Under the pieces are notes generated by a model, which did no database searches, was not told the origin of the DNA, and worked only from the letters and a program-made list of their open reading frames with translations. A stretch of 64,000 bases of DNA, taken from the NCBI GenBank assembly GCA_019055375.1, contig JAHQIW010000940.1, positions 62,001 to 126,000 on the forward strand. Reading direction: 5' to 3'. Shown piece after piece: positions 35,561 through 47,148 of this stretch; the first letter of the stretch is position 1; each line of letters begins with the position of its first letter. A program made the translations under genes and the position numbers. Source of the DNA: Parelaphostrongylus tenuis (taxonomy: Eukaryota > Nematoda > Chromadorea > Rhabditida > Metastrongylidae).

Positions 35561-36426
35561 GTTTATGATATTAACTCATCGCCCCATGTGGATGTTGCTA
35601 CCCCCTTCAACCGCATTCTTCGAGTATTGCAGGATCTCTAGTTATAGCAGTACTTGCAGTTGAAATTCATAACGACGACGCTCAAATCTTTATACTAGAA
35701 ATTTGAACGAAAGCAAATGGTCATATTAGTGTTTTTCAGAATCATACTTTACCGCTCCTAAACCTTAAAAAAATATCTTGAGTTTGAAGGCTTTTTTTAG
35801 GAATTCGCCCTTTGATACATATTCACTTATTAGGTTTCTATGATTTTAACAATTTCGCAAGATGAAGAGACAAATGAACAAGTAGTAAACATAGAAGGGA
35901 GATTTATTTGTCACCTGTTCCATGAATCATTTTAGCAAAGGATTACCACTGTTCTCGCTCATAGGCAAATATGGGAACTCATATATGAGCTGAAATACAG
36001 TAAAGAACTGATAGCCGTGACAACTGGAAGACGCTGAAATGAATGAATGATGTCAAAGTGACTCGTTTATGTCCATCATGATTGAATTTGATGTGCGATT
36101 GATCCACTTGTTTGTACATTGCTGGTTATCACCTCATTCGCTATAAGACAATTGATAAAGACGAAAGCAAGTGCGAATATAGGCTGACCAAATCTCTTGA
36201 ATAAAAAGAATCACTCATATGTAGCGCTCTTCTCATGCCTTTAATAGTTTTCGTAATCAACGAAGTGCTAATAAACTCGTAGAACAGCAGAATAGTCGCA
36301 CTCACAAGATGTAGGCCCTAAAGTTTTGCCCAAAAGTGAGCTACCAAAGTTAATCAGAATAATGACAATCTGGTAATATGATAACATGTCTTAACCTATT
36401 ATAAGGTCTTTTGCGCCACTCATGCA

Positions 36427-36472
36427 GTGCTAGACAGCTTCTGCTTTGCCCTTCCAAGCTCATCAGTAGCAC
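36427..36472 (-). ncRNA. Degenerate hammerhead ribozyme, subfamily 2
   Basis: Minus strand: stem I strand GTGCTA, core CTGATGA, stem II GCTT/GGGC with a GGAA loop, then AAAGC where GAAA is expected, a small stem III region (AGCAGAAGCT), GTC before the cleavage point, and stem I strand TAGCAC. The stems and the first core box are intact but G12 of the GAA box is altered, so activity is doubtful. Shared with unit 2 (59,905-59,950). Confidence 0.55.
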
Positions 36473-36616
36473 AGTGCCTTTCGGTTTAGCCGATCCCCCT
36501 GGGGGCATACTCCTACATATAGAGGAATCGACGCCGTATAATACATCACCGTAAGTCATGTCACAAAATCCCCCGACACTGTAGCGACCACAGTCATACC
36601 TTATTCTTGACAGTTT

Positions 36617-36692
36617 ATATAAACCTCGCTCAAAACAATGTTTATTTGTTTGCTTTGTTATTGTTTTGTTTGTTTTGAGCGAGGTCTATATA
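36617..36692. repeat. Short palindrome ending the subfamily 2 element
   Basis: 'tatataaacctcgctcaaaa' and 'ttttgagcgaggtctatata' are reverse complements around about 35 bp of T/G-rich sequence. The same palindrome is at 60,116-60,200 in unit 2. It marks an inverted head fragment of the ribozyme-bearing element. Confidence 0.65.
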
Positions 36693-36831
36693 ATCAGTTT
36701 AACGTAAGGTATTGATCCCTACATTTTTGCCAAATCAATTTCGTAAAAGTATTTGTGCACGAAGCATCGATTGACTGCTACATAATGAAAAACACAGGAG
36801 ACTGTATTTCAAAGCAAACTGTGTACCGTAC

Positions 36832-37097
36832 CTCTGCTAGCGACCGCTTTTTTAAAGACCCGCTCAAAATGATTTGATCTGATAAGGATATTACATGTTT
36901 TGAGCCGATAGGTCTAGTGCTATATAGGCGCCTATTTCGTCCTATTGGGACTCATCAGTAGCACCCTCTCTCGGTTCCGTCGATCCCTTGAGGTGAAATA
37001 ATCCTCAATCTGAATAATCTTGAGTGCTATGTAGGCGCCTATATAGCACTAGACCTATCGGCTCAAAACATGTTATATCCTCATCAGATTAAATCAT
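36832..37097. mobile_element. Hammerhead-bearing foldback element, unit 1 insertion
   Basis: Flanked by the 12-bp direct repeat 'tgtgtaccgtac' (36,820-36,831 and 37,098-37,109). The left arm, on the minus strand, holds a complete hammerhead. The right arm repeats the flanks in inverted order ('taggcgcctatatagcac', 'tagacctatcggctcaaaac') but has lost the ribozyme core. Units 2 (60,337-60,348) and the third copy (4,658-4,669) carry a single 'tgtgtaccgtac', i.e. empty sites. No coding capacity; movement would need another element's enzymes. Confidence 0.8.
36917..36964 (-). ncRNA. Hammerhead ribozyme, type I (complete core)
   Basis: Minus strand in order: stem I GTGCTA; CTGATGA; stem II GTCC, loop CAATA, GGAC; GAA; stem III ATAG, loop GCGC, CTAT; A as the residue before cleavage; stem I TAGCAC. 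All fully conserved core positions are present and every stem pairs without mismatch. With stem I open it is type I, predicted to cleave between 36,923 and 36,922 on the minus strand. Confidence 0.85.
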
Positions 37098-37222
37098 TGT
37101 GTACCGTACATTTATTGATTTCTCTCGACCAATGCAACGCCAGCCATCATTTCGCAGAGAATAGCACAATTTCGAACATAAAGGGATACAAACCAAAAAA
37201 GCTTTTGTAATTTCGATTAGTT

Positions 37223-40200
37223 TTTATGTAGAATTTCAATACTTATTCAAAAGTCTCCATTTCAGCACTGTGCTTCTTTTCTGAGAAGGTCTTCTTAGCA
37301 ATTTGTAGCAACAAAATAAAATTGTTTCACACTTGCTTGTTTTACGCAGTTGATTAGAGTCTGTGGATTTCTTTTTAGTAGATTGTACTGATACTCATTA
37401 GATAAAACAAATCTCGACAATTCCGACGCTTAATCTTGTTTTTGAAAAGGTCTGCAATGTGCAATGTACAAGCGAAAATAAAATTACGTTTTACGTTCAA
37501 AGTTTTCTTCGCAAATTAGAGTTTTATATGGACAAAAAGTAGATGAGCATGTGGCGGAAATCATAATTCATCACAATAACACAAAGAACTGAAGTTTTTC
37601 CGGAACAAAGAAAACTTCCCATTTAATAAAGCAGATCGCGCTGTATGCACATCGATTATGCTGCAGTCCAAAATGAGGTCAAACAGATGACCTTGAAGCG
37701 AAAAATAGTCGAAACGCTCAGATGTTATCGTCTTTACATGCAACCCACCCTCACTCTGTCACGAGTGCTTTAGTCAATGAGCTGCTTCTTATTACGAAAT
37801 TTCTCGCTATATACCTTTTTATTGAGTGTTTATTGCAAGCATCATTGAAAATATAGTGAGGCATTGACTGCAAAACAGTAGTCAGTAATAATTTCACTTG
37901 ACTACAGTTGATCACTCTGACGCTTAATCCCCATGATAGGAACGGGTGGCAGAGAAAATGGCGCTGATGATGGCGAAAACGATGAAACACTCGTGTCTGC
38001 TAAACTGTTGCTTTGGATAAAATCAACTAGATTTTGAAAAAGAAAGCTAAAAACATTCCTCTCACCATATATTTCTCATTAGTTATCACATTACTTTCCG
38101 TAATTAGTCAAAGATGTAAGTGGTTGAAAACTGACCAGTCGCTAGACTCATCCCCATTGACGACCGAGATTGGCGACAATTTCAGAGATCAGGTCTATTC
38201 AAAAGATGAGAACTGTGTAGACAGGAATATTGTTGCTCACATCAGTGTGCAGCAAAGTGATTGGTAAGACATTATAGCGGAGACTCATTTCCCTCATTAT
38301 GAGATAGGGATCGTGAAAAGCTCCAAGGAGTTCCTATGAACACTCTTCAGGAAACGATACATGTTTATACGCAATATTTCAACGGATAGCGTTCACTTAT
38401 CTCTCATAAATAGTGTACCTGGGGATCATACGGGCTATAGAGGCTGTTCTTTAGTTCGCAGAGAATCTCTATATTCGGGTGTTGCCGTATGTTATTGTAT
38501 TGTCCCTTGCGCTCTATTGTCACCGAATGAAAGAATAAGTATGAGCAAAAAATATTCACTCGAAGCACCCTCCATACTCTCGTATCGACAGCTCGTGTAT
38601 CATTCTCATAATATCCTTGTAATCTTTGGATAGTCTAATGAACAGCGCGCTCCATCCATATCACGTAATTAAAGGTGACTCTGTACAGTATTCTTCGACT
38701 CTCTTATTTACTATTTTTTGTATGCACTTCATGATGTTTTGTGAGATATCTTCTGTGAGGTGCATAGGATTATCTCGTTTTGGACTCGTATGTTAGTATA
38801 TCTAGTGGGCTTGAGGACTCTTTCCTCTATTGACCTGTTTCTTTCCCTCTCTATCATAGCTATTCCTAACTTGGGAAGATTTGCATTTATATTTTTTTAA
38901 TCCCTCATACGTATGCTTATCAGTTTCTGAGTCCTTCGTACTCATAATGTAACTATTTCCTTTATAATCAATCTGATTCTTCTTATTTGACCGCCTTTAG
39001 CGGTGGTAAGATGTTATAATATACCCATTGGTGAAGAGTAATGTGCAAAAACTTTAGTTTTTGCATATCACTCATCATCATTAGGTATATTTCCTCTTTG
39101 TGTAACTCAGGGAAGCTAAGTGATTTGCAAAATTTTGAACTTCAGGCCGAAGTTTGCCATCATTTCACTCTTACCAAGATGTGTGCTGCCACTACAATAC
39201 CAAAACCACTACTCTACCACCATTCTTTCTGTAATATGAGGTATCGAAGATGGCAACAACCAACGGTTGATTCCATTCTACAGAATCGCTCTCTCTCAAC
39301 GCTGAATCCTCCATCTATCCGATCTGTAGTCGTGGTTCACGTAGTCTTACGGCCGTGCAACTTTTAATCTCTAACTTGGGAGAAGGCTGTCAAACGAAGA
39401 CGCCGTTTTCACTCTTAAGAGATTTAATCCACCCCATTTCATCGAGGATCGTGGGTGTAGTTTGAATATATATATATATATATATACGGCTTGTCAATCA
39501 ATTTCGGCTATCCATCGGCTTTGGTTACGGCTCTTCTAATCATTCCAGCAAAAATCATTACCAATCTGTAAAGGTAGTATGAACCAAAGGCTTAGTTTGT
39601 CCACGTCACCTTCTTGAACTTACTTCAATCATTATTTATTTACATCCCCGAAGTCTACTAGCTATTCTATAAGATGTATTACTACTTAAGTTCTTCACAC
39701 TGCTGTATCGGATGGTTGAAAAAGTTATAAATCAAAGGCGATATAAGTTTGACACTTTCGCGTAGTTATTTCAAAGAGAAGTTTTTACCTGAGAGCACAA
39801 ATGTGTAAACAAAAGGACAGTAGTTGGTTAGGACAACACACAATCAGCAACAGCATGGGAAAAGTGTATTTTATACAAGTAATGGTGGTTATGCTGCATA
39901 TTTGATCCTAGGCGCGTGTTTAACACACATTTCTTTCACACCAATGGCGCGTGAGGCCACTGCATTTGGATTTCAGGCTATCAAATCTGTATCAAACTAA
40001 AATTATTCCAAGCCTTTGATGAGGTCTGTTATGGCACGTTTAGTGCTGGACGCAGTTCTCGGCTCCTGGCGTAGTCGCCCAGGAGGTAATAGAGTAAGTG
40101 CTGAAAGTGTCATAACAGACCTCATAAAAAGCTCAGAAAATGCTGCCAGGCTATACTAATTTTCAAACGAGTTCTTAAACAACAATCGAATATACCATGA

Positions 40201-40975
40201 CATCGAATGCACTGAACAATCCATTGAGAAGTTCTTAAGCGAAATCGTGTGATTGCGAAATGATTATGGTTGAATCTATGACGACTTGCTTCTTTCAAAA
40301 AATTACGTCTTATCACTGCGTTAATCGACATGGTCATGTTTTGATTTTGGAACTTCTAACTCAGTTCTCTGCTAAAATAAGGAGAGTTCTATCACCATCG
40401 CGATTGGGAAATTTTGATGTTGATGTGAGATGAGCGTAGTCATTCTTCTTCGGGCGGAGTCGCGCAAATCGAAGCCATCTTCGATAATTTCGTCCTGACA
40501 TCCTCATGAGTGTCAAGTATTGCTAAGATTTCGTCATACTTTTGGGTGCCATAAATACTGATACGGTGGGGGTGCCTTCTGAGCAATAGGCGGCTAACAA
40601 GTGCTTTTGTAGTAGCACAGATATGCGACGGCACAAAAGTCTCAAGGTAAAAAGGAAAGTGAATTTTGTTCAGCCAAAAAACAGTCCTAACTTGAATTTC
40701 ACTGTTACTCCGACTCTTCATGGATCAGGTTTTTCAAGAGATCATGTCCGCAAGTTTCTGTCGATCGTCCCCAATGGAGTATTCATCGGAAGCATATGAA
40801 CAACATTGAAAACTCGTACAGTTGTCAAATACTGCACAAATTCTGGACAAACTAAGTTGGTCATGTTTGCATTGCCTTTTTTACAGTGCCAAGAAATACT
40901 GACTGTCCATCTGTGGAAAAGTTACAAAAGAAATGCGCTTTTCTTTCAAGATAATCTTATGATATTCTTCTGCTG
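37223..40975. other. Gene-poor gap between unit 1 and the first inverted arm
   Basis: No convincing gene. It contains a family T fragment (37,880-37,930), an S2-like fragment (39,145-39,240), a (TA)n run (39,464-39,486) and a short foldback at 40,018-40,135 ('gaggtctgttatg' facing 'cataacagacctc'). Two texture-only coding suspects are a minus-strand stretch at 38,540-38,950 ('KCIQKIVNKRVEEYC') and the minus-strand ORF at 40,440-40,721. Neither is recognised. Confidence 0.45.
40440..40721 (-). CDS. Unidentified ORF (93 aa)
   Basis: Open minus-strand frame with protein-like composition, including 'ATTKALVSRLLLRRHPHR' and 'YDEILAILDTHEDVRTKL'. There is no recognised domain, no second copy in the window and no clear splice signal, so it could be chance or a worn transposon ORF. 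Confidence 0.2.
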   Translation of the reverse strand: MKSRSNSEIQVRTVFWLNKIHFPFYLETFVPSHICATTKALVSRLLLRRHPHRISIYGTQKYDEILAILDTHEDVRTKLSKMASICATPPEEE

Positions 40976-41469
40976 CCTAAGTGTGACAATCGTTGTTCAG
41001 AAAATGGCAGTCTTCTGCACTCATAGTTGAAGGGCTGATTCCATGAGCTCAGTTGACTTACAAATTTTCCTCACAAACTATCTTAGTACCAGAATAGCAG
41101 TGAATGTTTTTAGATGCCTATTCAAATGGACTCCAATCATGGTGTGCATGTCGTTGTCTCAATAACACGATTACAATCTACATTATATTTTAGATATTAT
41201 AGTCTTATCATTATCACAAGTTCTACAATCGGCGTTGTTTCAGATCTTCTCACTGACAGGTGATTCTCACGATGCACAATGTTATTATAATTATTTCTCC
41301 CAATACATTTGCTCTCCAACCTCGAAAACTAAATAAAAACTCTTGAAGAAAGTGGTCTATATAACAATCAACAAAGTCCAAGGGCCACCTCTTCTGATCT
41401 CCGGCAAATCATCACTAGTACTTGTCACTATAAACAATGGCGATATTTGTCTATTTTCAGTTGTACTAA

Positions 41470-42190
41470 AGTTAGTGATCCTGAAAATGAATGCATCCGA
41501 GTACTTGAGTTGCACAAGACAGGAATGAAAACGGCTGGCAATGTTGAAATCGGCTGATTTCAAAGCAGCAAATGTCTAGAGAGCTATGAATTGTTTCAGA
41601 GAGCTTGGAGAAATAGAGGATCATCTTCGAAAAGATCGTCCAAGCACCTCGTCTACTCCGCAAAACATCCAGAAGAGTCCGACAGCACGAAATGGGAGCG
41701 TTCGTTGTGGCTAAATGGCCTGGGAAACTCTGGATCAGCGAGTGGAGTGTCCGAAATATCGTCAAAGATAAGATGAAGCTGTGCTGCTACAAGATCTCGC
41801 GTGTTCACATGTTTGGAAAAAAAAAGTGAAGGAAAATAGCTTTGAAGGCTTGCCGAATGATTCGCTTGTCGAGCTGAAGCTCGTGTGGCGCTTTTTACGA
41901 ATGAGGAGATATAGCGCCACGGTCGAGGCACTCCATAATGGCCAGATACGACATGAGCTTCTCAAGAAAGGTCAGCAGAAGTCCGCAGTAGCAAATACTA
42001 TGAGTCGCAGTCAATTTCCAGCTTCCACACTCTGGGTCGACACTGGCGCTTTCGGAAAGATGCCATTGGTCTTCATCGGCAGCTCGGGGTCAAGGATCAA
42101 AGATCAAAAGTATGGCGAGAATCCCAAGGCAGTTACCCGCAGTCTCAGGTCTAGGCCGCTTTCCGGTCTAAAGCCTGAGATGCGGCTGTA
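41470..42190 (+). pseudogene. Tc1/mariner transposase remnant, arm A
   Basis: Frame-shifted translation gives 'VLELHKTGMKTA' (first HTH), 'ELGEIEDHLRKDRPSTSS' and 'TPQNIQKSP' (linker and second HTH), 'LLQDLACSHVWKKK', then 'EALHNGQIRHELLKKGQQ' and 'QFPASTLWV...FGKMPLVFI' of the catalytic core. Members of the family bind their own inverted ends and cut and paste. Several frame changes make it dead, yet 136 codons (41,781-42,191) remain open and most of them are repeated in arm B. Confidence 0.7.
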
Positions 42191-42191
42191 A

Positions 42192-43392
42192 ATCGGTAAA
42201 ACTGACGACCTGCGGCATGTTCTTGAGATTTTCTAGCGGCTTCTGAACGTGTTGTTCGGCCATGTAGATCATGTGACACGTGGGCCCGCCGTAAGAACCG
42301 GGGACCCAGCGTTAGGACCTTGACCCCGGCAACAACTTCTCAAAACCGACCATCCTCACTGTTTTCGGCAGCTTCCGCTTCATTGCCAAATCTTCACTCT
42401 CCTCTTGTTTCGGCTCCTTTTGGTCGCCACAACAGTTGCGGCTACGGCGTATCACGTCGTAGCATTGCTTGGTTTTTTTCTTGTATAAGCAGTTTTCTTG
42501 CACTGATCGCTAACCATCAGCCAGGAGAGTATTGTACCTAAAAAATTTTGCAAGAGCGATTTTGCTCAGAGAAAAAAACTTTCTCTTTTAACTGCTTCGA
42601 ATTCGATTGTTTGATCATCAGCAGAGAAAGTTTTCCGGGTGTTTTTGATATTATGGGTGTTATTCCAACTCTATGGGCAGTCTCCGACGACAGAGTTGGT
42701 TTCGGTGAGTTTTTCTCACGTTCAATGTCTCCAAATTTCTTTAAATGAAGGCAGTTCATTTTCTCATGAGTGTTCAGGTAACACTTTAGTGAAGGGTTTG
42801 GATTTGACGCCTCTTTCCCAATCATTCCATCTAAGTTTCCGGGGTGACCGAGAGCCATCGGGATTGTTTGGAGGAGTCCCTTTCAGCAACTGCAGACTGA
42901 CTCTGCGTGGGTAGCCTGATAAACGTCATAGTAAAGTAAACCTAGGATTTTTGCAAGAATTCACACAGCTTAAAATCAGCGGCACCCATAAGCAGGTAAT
43001 GCATTCTATAATGAAAGCTTAGTCTTCGCCTAAATTTCGGGAATCTTTATAGACAAGGGTTGTTGGATATGGATCGAATATTGGAAGCACCCCAAATTGC
43101 TTTAGATGTGACGCCATAGATATGAATAAAATTTCAGAGGAATTTTCAATTATTGAACCAAAAAACTTACATTTCAGGACCATTCGTTGAACAAGTAACC
43201 TGAGTTGCGATGGCAATGACTGGAACAAATATTTAGACACATATATTTGGCTGTTTGTTGATGACATTTAGTAGATTCACAGCTGTTTTTATCCGGAAAA
43301 GGAATGCTTCGTGAATATTCCTACTATATCAATAATCTATATTTTTGTTTTGCTACTTCAACAACAATATGACGTCATAAATATCAAAAAGA
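42192..43392. other. Non-coding body of arm A
   Basis: Reverse-matches 61,930-62,820. It holds a GC-richer stretch (42,200-42,440) shared with arm B and an R1 segment (43,150-43,290) shared with 7,260 and 61,945. The minus-strand ORF at 42,538-42,858 ('ETAHRVGITPIISKTPGKL') is not preserved in arm B. No gene recognised. Confidence 0.5.
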
Positions 43393-43500
43393 ATGGTAGC
43401 GAAAAGGTGGCCTCGATGGTGCAGTGGTAAACACGCGATCTGGTATAGTCTAAACTCTGGTCTAACTCTCGCATGGAATCGAATATTTTGTATAAAGGAT
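43393..43500 (+). repeat. tRNA-like repeat, family S2
   Basis: 'atggtagcgaaaaggtggcc', 'gatggtgcagtggtaaacac' (A box), 'ctctggtctaactct' (worn B box), 'gaatattttgtat'. Not seen in arm B. Confidence 0.55.
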
Positions 43501-43507
43501 AAAATAT

Positions 43508-43770
43508 AAAGCTCTCAGCGTTGATTGATCCCCCGGGGTACGTCAAGTTTTCGTATTCAAATTTTAGCTTTGTTTGAGATGATCGAATGCATATTTGAAC
43601 TTCGCATTGACTCGAGGTGGCCTGCCAATGTATCAAGTCAGTGTTGCTCATCCTCCCAGACAAGTCTGCTGTTAAATCACCGACGCCGGAGAGATAAAGG
43701 GCTTGGTGAGCCTTGAGCACGCAATTACATCATGTCATCCATTGTACAACGCACTCACCTTAACCACGAC
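43508..43770 (-). repeat. tRNA-derived SINE, family S1
   Basis: 'aaagctctcagcgttgattg', 'ttttagctttgttt', 'cctcccagacaagtc', 'ggcttggtgagcc'. Only its head end (about 43,660-43,770) has a counterpart in arm B (61,785-61,925). Confidence 0.65.
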
Positions 43771-44262
43771 GCAGTTCGCGCTGTTATAACTAAATAAACA
43801 CACTCTTAAATCCAAGCAACAGGCTAACTGTGATTGACAAAGTACACTGATAAGTTATGAAGGGAAGGAAACATTTAGTAACGCTACAACCGTTGCGATG
43901 CACATCAGAAAATACACAAAGATTAATTCATTGTTCTGGTTAAATAGCGATGGTCTGCCTCAATTTATGACATTACAACGTTTTCACAAGGTTGACCAAA
44001 AACCACATCATTCGTTAGCGTATTGGCGTGAATTCAAAATACGCATTAAGATCAGTGATTCACACATTTCCTTTTCTTCCTTTCATCTTCTCTTCCTTAT
44101 TTTTTTCCATAGGAAAATCGGTGAATCACTGAAGAATGCCAGTGTCAGAAGTAAGTCGGTCTACGGAACAGAGGTAGGTGTTTAGTCGGAAAATAGCGCC
44201 GAGTTTACGCGACAAAATCACTTCTCGGGATTGTCGTTCTGTACTACGGCTCATAAAATCAT

Positions 44263-44900
44263 CATGACTCCTTCATCGTTACCGAAATTCCAAGAAGAAT
44301 TGTGCATCTTCGTACCAAAATCAAAACCTTGCCGTTAATTCAAACATTAACGACTTCTTTGAGTTGAATATTGTTGTAACCTTCATGCGCTTGTATTCAA
44401 TAAATAAAGATTTTAGCGTCAGCTTGTTGGCTAATGGTGAAATATCAACATAGTTGTATTCATAAATGGACAAGTACTTGGAGCTAAATCGAAAATTGCT
44501 GTTAAGTCGTGTACAGAGAAAAAAATAACTATCATTAAATATATACATATGCATGATATACAGAGGAATGCACGGTACGAAGATTCAAATCCAAAATAGG
44601 TATAAAGCAATTTAGGAGCATTTTAGCTCTGATTATTTGAAATCAGTGAGGTGAAAAAATGAGAGTACAGTTAGCGAGAGAAAAAAAATAAAAACACGAT
44701 ACAAATACAGGAAAATCAATTTATAAGTTTGGGTAAAAGCATCAAATTTCGCCGAGTTCAAGTTGGTTAAATAATTCTCACTAAAATATCCATACAATGC
44801 GGACGAAAATCTACGGATGAATAACAAAAAGAAAAATGTTCGAGTTAGCACAATTTGCCTCAGCTATAAATTAGCCATCTCTAATTATAACAATAAATAA
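44263..44900. other. Intergenic between arm A and unit 2
   Basis: AT-rich, with no gene, repeat landmark or RNA recognised. Confidence 0.5.
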
Positions 44901-45773
44901 GATAGCGCGTGCATCCTGACTGAGTGAGCTCCGCAGCTTTAATGAACGAGACAGTGCTTTTGCAGTCACTGTGCTTTCTTTTCGATATTGAATATAACTC
45001 GCATTTTGGATATCTTTGCTACAATTCGACCTAGATCATGTGAGCGGCAGTACAATTGGAGAATACATCGTTCATGAACTCTATGGTCGGTGTTCAGAAA
45101 TAAAGGTTAGGACGAGACGCAGATTGCATTCTTCGCATAATTCTATCACCCCAGAGATATGTCTTTATTGCCCATGAAACAGAGTTTCAATTGCAATTTA
45201 CCTGACGACGCCTTATTCATGTTTTTATCAAGTACTGCCAAATAATGTTGTTGAACAGCCTGTAAAAAATATTGAGCAATCAAAAAAAAAATTGTAGTCA
45301 CGAAGGATTTTTCTGTCTTCTTTTAGGGCAATGTGGGCTTTCAAGAAGCTCTCCCGTAGGTGGAATTCTATTTTCTCCAGAGGCTAAGATATCATGTACG
45401 ATCTCAAACGTGCATGAAGTTTTGGAACCCAGTTTGAAAGAAGTTGCTTGATGCCGGATGGTATACAGTAGAGTACAATAAATCAAGCATTTTTTTTACA
45501 GGGGAAGGATGTGGGAGGTGATTGAACCAACGCCTTGTATAACACCTTTCTTCGATGCGCTGCATCACTAACGACCACACTAATCCACCCTCCCTCATTT
45601 CAAGTAACGTATCTATAAAAATAAGGACGGCTTTATAGCAAATTCTCAGTTTATGTTGGTCCTTTGGATCTCTACTTCATCATATTTTGATGGTTATTCC
45701 CATTATGGAGTGAAGAACAATGCCACCGTTGATGTGTCTGAACAACATATTGTACAAATAAATTCCGTTGCCC

Positions 45774-46097
45774 TTAGATAATCAGATGGGTTACACTGAA
45801 TTTCTCAGAATCGATCTGATCTACCTCAAGGCATCGATCGCACACTCTGCAGGTCCATAACTGACCCGCCAGCGATCGCGGAGACGAGGCGCGTCCGCGT
45901 TTGCGTGCGCGAAAAAACCGGCCTCCTCCCTCCGCGGGAAGTTCGGTTTCTTCTGGGCGGTCCTTACGCAAGGTGATGTGATGTACTCCGTCGGCTTCAT
46001 CGACTCCATCATGGTGTGAAGTCAGAACAACCGCGTCATCTGACGGGTTCAGTCTTCTAAACACGACGATGCTCGTCCTCATCATTGGCCGCGTCAT
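45774..46097 (-). CDS. Unidentified ORF (107 aa), open in unit 2 only
   Basis: Minus-strand frame from an ATG at 46,097. It contains 'MRTSIVVFRRLNPSDDAVVL', 'HHDGVDEADG', 'RPEETELPAEGGGRFF' and 'SLAGQLWTCRVCDRC', ending 'LEVDQIDSEKF..THLII'. An AG acceptor-like 'cttacatgtag' precedes it. Two close cysteines (CRVC) are not enough for a domain call. Most differences from unit 1 change the amino acid and unit 1 is frameshifted, so function is doubtful. Confidence 0.3.
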   Translation of the reverse strand: MTRPMMRTSIVVFRRLNPSDDAVVLTSHHDGVDEADGVHHITLRKDRPEETELPAEGGGRFFRARKRGRASSPRSLAGQLWTCRVCDRCLEVDQIDSEKFSVTHLII

Positions 46098-46701
46098 TGA
46101 TTGCTATACAACTACATGTAAGTGGCCTTCTAATAAAATTGTAATTCATATGAATATACCTCTTAAATGCAAAGTCCTATCTTTTTTTCTTGTTTTCTCT
46201 TGAAACCGTCGTTGCTATGGACACAGAAACTCAATTGAATGCACCATTTTGGCCTTTAAGGGCTAACGTTTGGGCGTCTATTTTATTTCCGAGAAAAAAA
46301 AAGGCGTAGTCCTATTTTTACTTTGTCTGTATTTTGTACAACATTTCAGAAAAATCAAGACATAAGCGTAAGTTTTATTAGTGTGTGCACAGCGCTTTTG
46401 TACTGCTTGCATTTTTCGACGATGTCAAGCTTTTTCCTGCATACTTTACCGTATAATAATGCCTGAAGTCCACCCAGAATGAAAGAATAATCCGGTGATG
46501 CCGACTTACGTGGGCGAGTCAATCATCCTTGAGAAAGAGTTAACATATATACATGTATATGGTGTACAGAGATAGTATTGTCGATTTTTATTCTGTCTAT
46601 TTTAGCAATTACATGATATTTCTATATTGCTGCTAATGTTTTTTTTTTTGAATTCCTTGTTCAATTTTGATGTAGAATCCACGTCATTCATTTGTTTAAT
46701 T

Positions 46702-47045
46702 TCAGTACTTTATTCTGTTAAGCATTTCCGAGGTGTTAGGTATATTATTTGTTTACTGAATACTAGTGATACAAAATGATACAGTGAAGTAGTGTTTCAC
46801 AAATAGTACAACAATCATGATGGCTTAAGTTTTGGCAAGGTACGCTATCTTCAGAGCGTGAAGTTTAAAAAAATCAATTTGACCTTTCCAGGCTCTGAAA
46901 ATTTTCTATCTTCGCGGAAACTTAAGCCACCACGATTACTGTACTATCATACTACATTACTTCACTGTATTGTATTGCATCATTGGTATTCAATTGACAA
47001 ATACGATACTTATCACCTCGGAACTGCTTAACAGAATGCTGATCT
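46702..47045. mobile_element. MITE-like palindrome, unit 2 copy
   Basis: Same arms as 21,385-21,725 ('attctgttaagcatttccga' facing 'tcggaactgcttaacagaat'). The right arm is identical to unit 1 while the left arm shows scattered differences, placing the edge of the high-identity tract inside the element. Confidence 0.75.
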
Positions 47046-47148
47046 ATTCCTAAAATGCCGAGATTAACCGGTAGTCCGTCTTGGGAATTGTATATTCTCA
47101 GTTGTGCTCAAGTTATGGATCGTGTTTCAAATCAATGTTTCACGATAG

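Larger units (their letters stand above)
19562..37222 (+). repeat. Large duplication, unit 1
   Basis: Direct copy of 44,901-61,055. Homology starts at 'gatagcgc' and ends near 'gcttttgtaatttcgatta'. The order of every recognisable element is shared, with roughly 10% substitution by eye plus many small indels. Unit 1 has an internal 2.5 kb tandem duplication (22,836-27,765) and its own hammerhead-element insertion. It lacks the foldback insertion (48,664-49,124) and about 1 kb (51,660-52,725) present in unit 2. Confidence 0.85.
40980..44262 (+). repeat. Inverted duplication, arm A
   Basis: Reverse complement of 61,295-64,000. Anchors are 'tcagaaaatggcag' (40,980) with 'ctgccattttctg' (63,971), the mariner remnant, 'cacgtgtcacatgatctaca', and 'ctacggctcataaaa' (44,252) with 'ttttatgagccgtac' (61,296). 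Identity is highest around the mariner part. Arm A contains S1 and S2 SINEs (43,393-43,770) of which only the S1 head end is seen in arm B. Confidence 0.85.

Noticed and set aside
40018..40135. Foldback 'gaggtctgttatg...cataacagacctc' considered as another hammerhead
   Set aside because: It has a strong internal hairpin and the same outer motif as 59,880, but no CTGATGA or GAA box and no pairing stem I.
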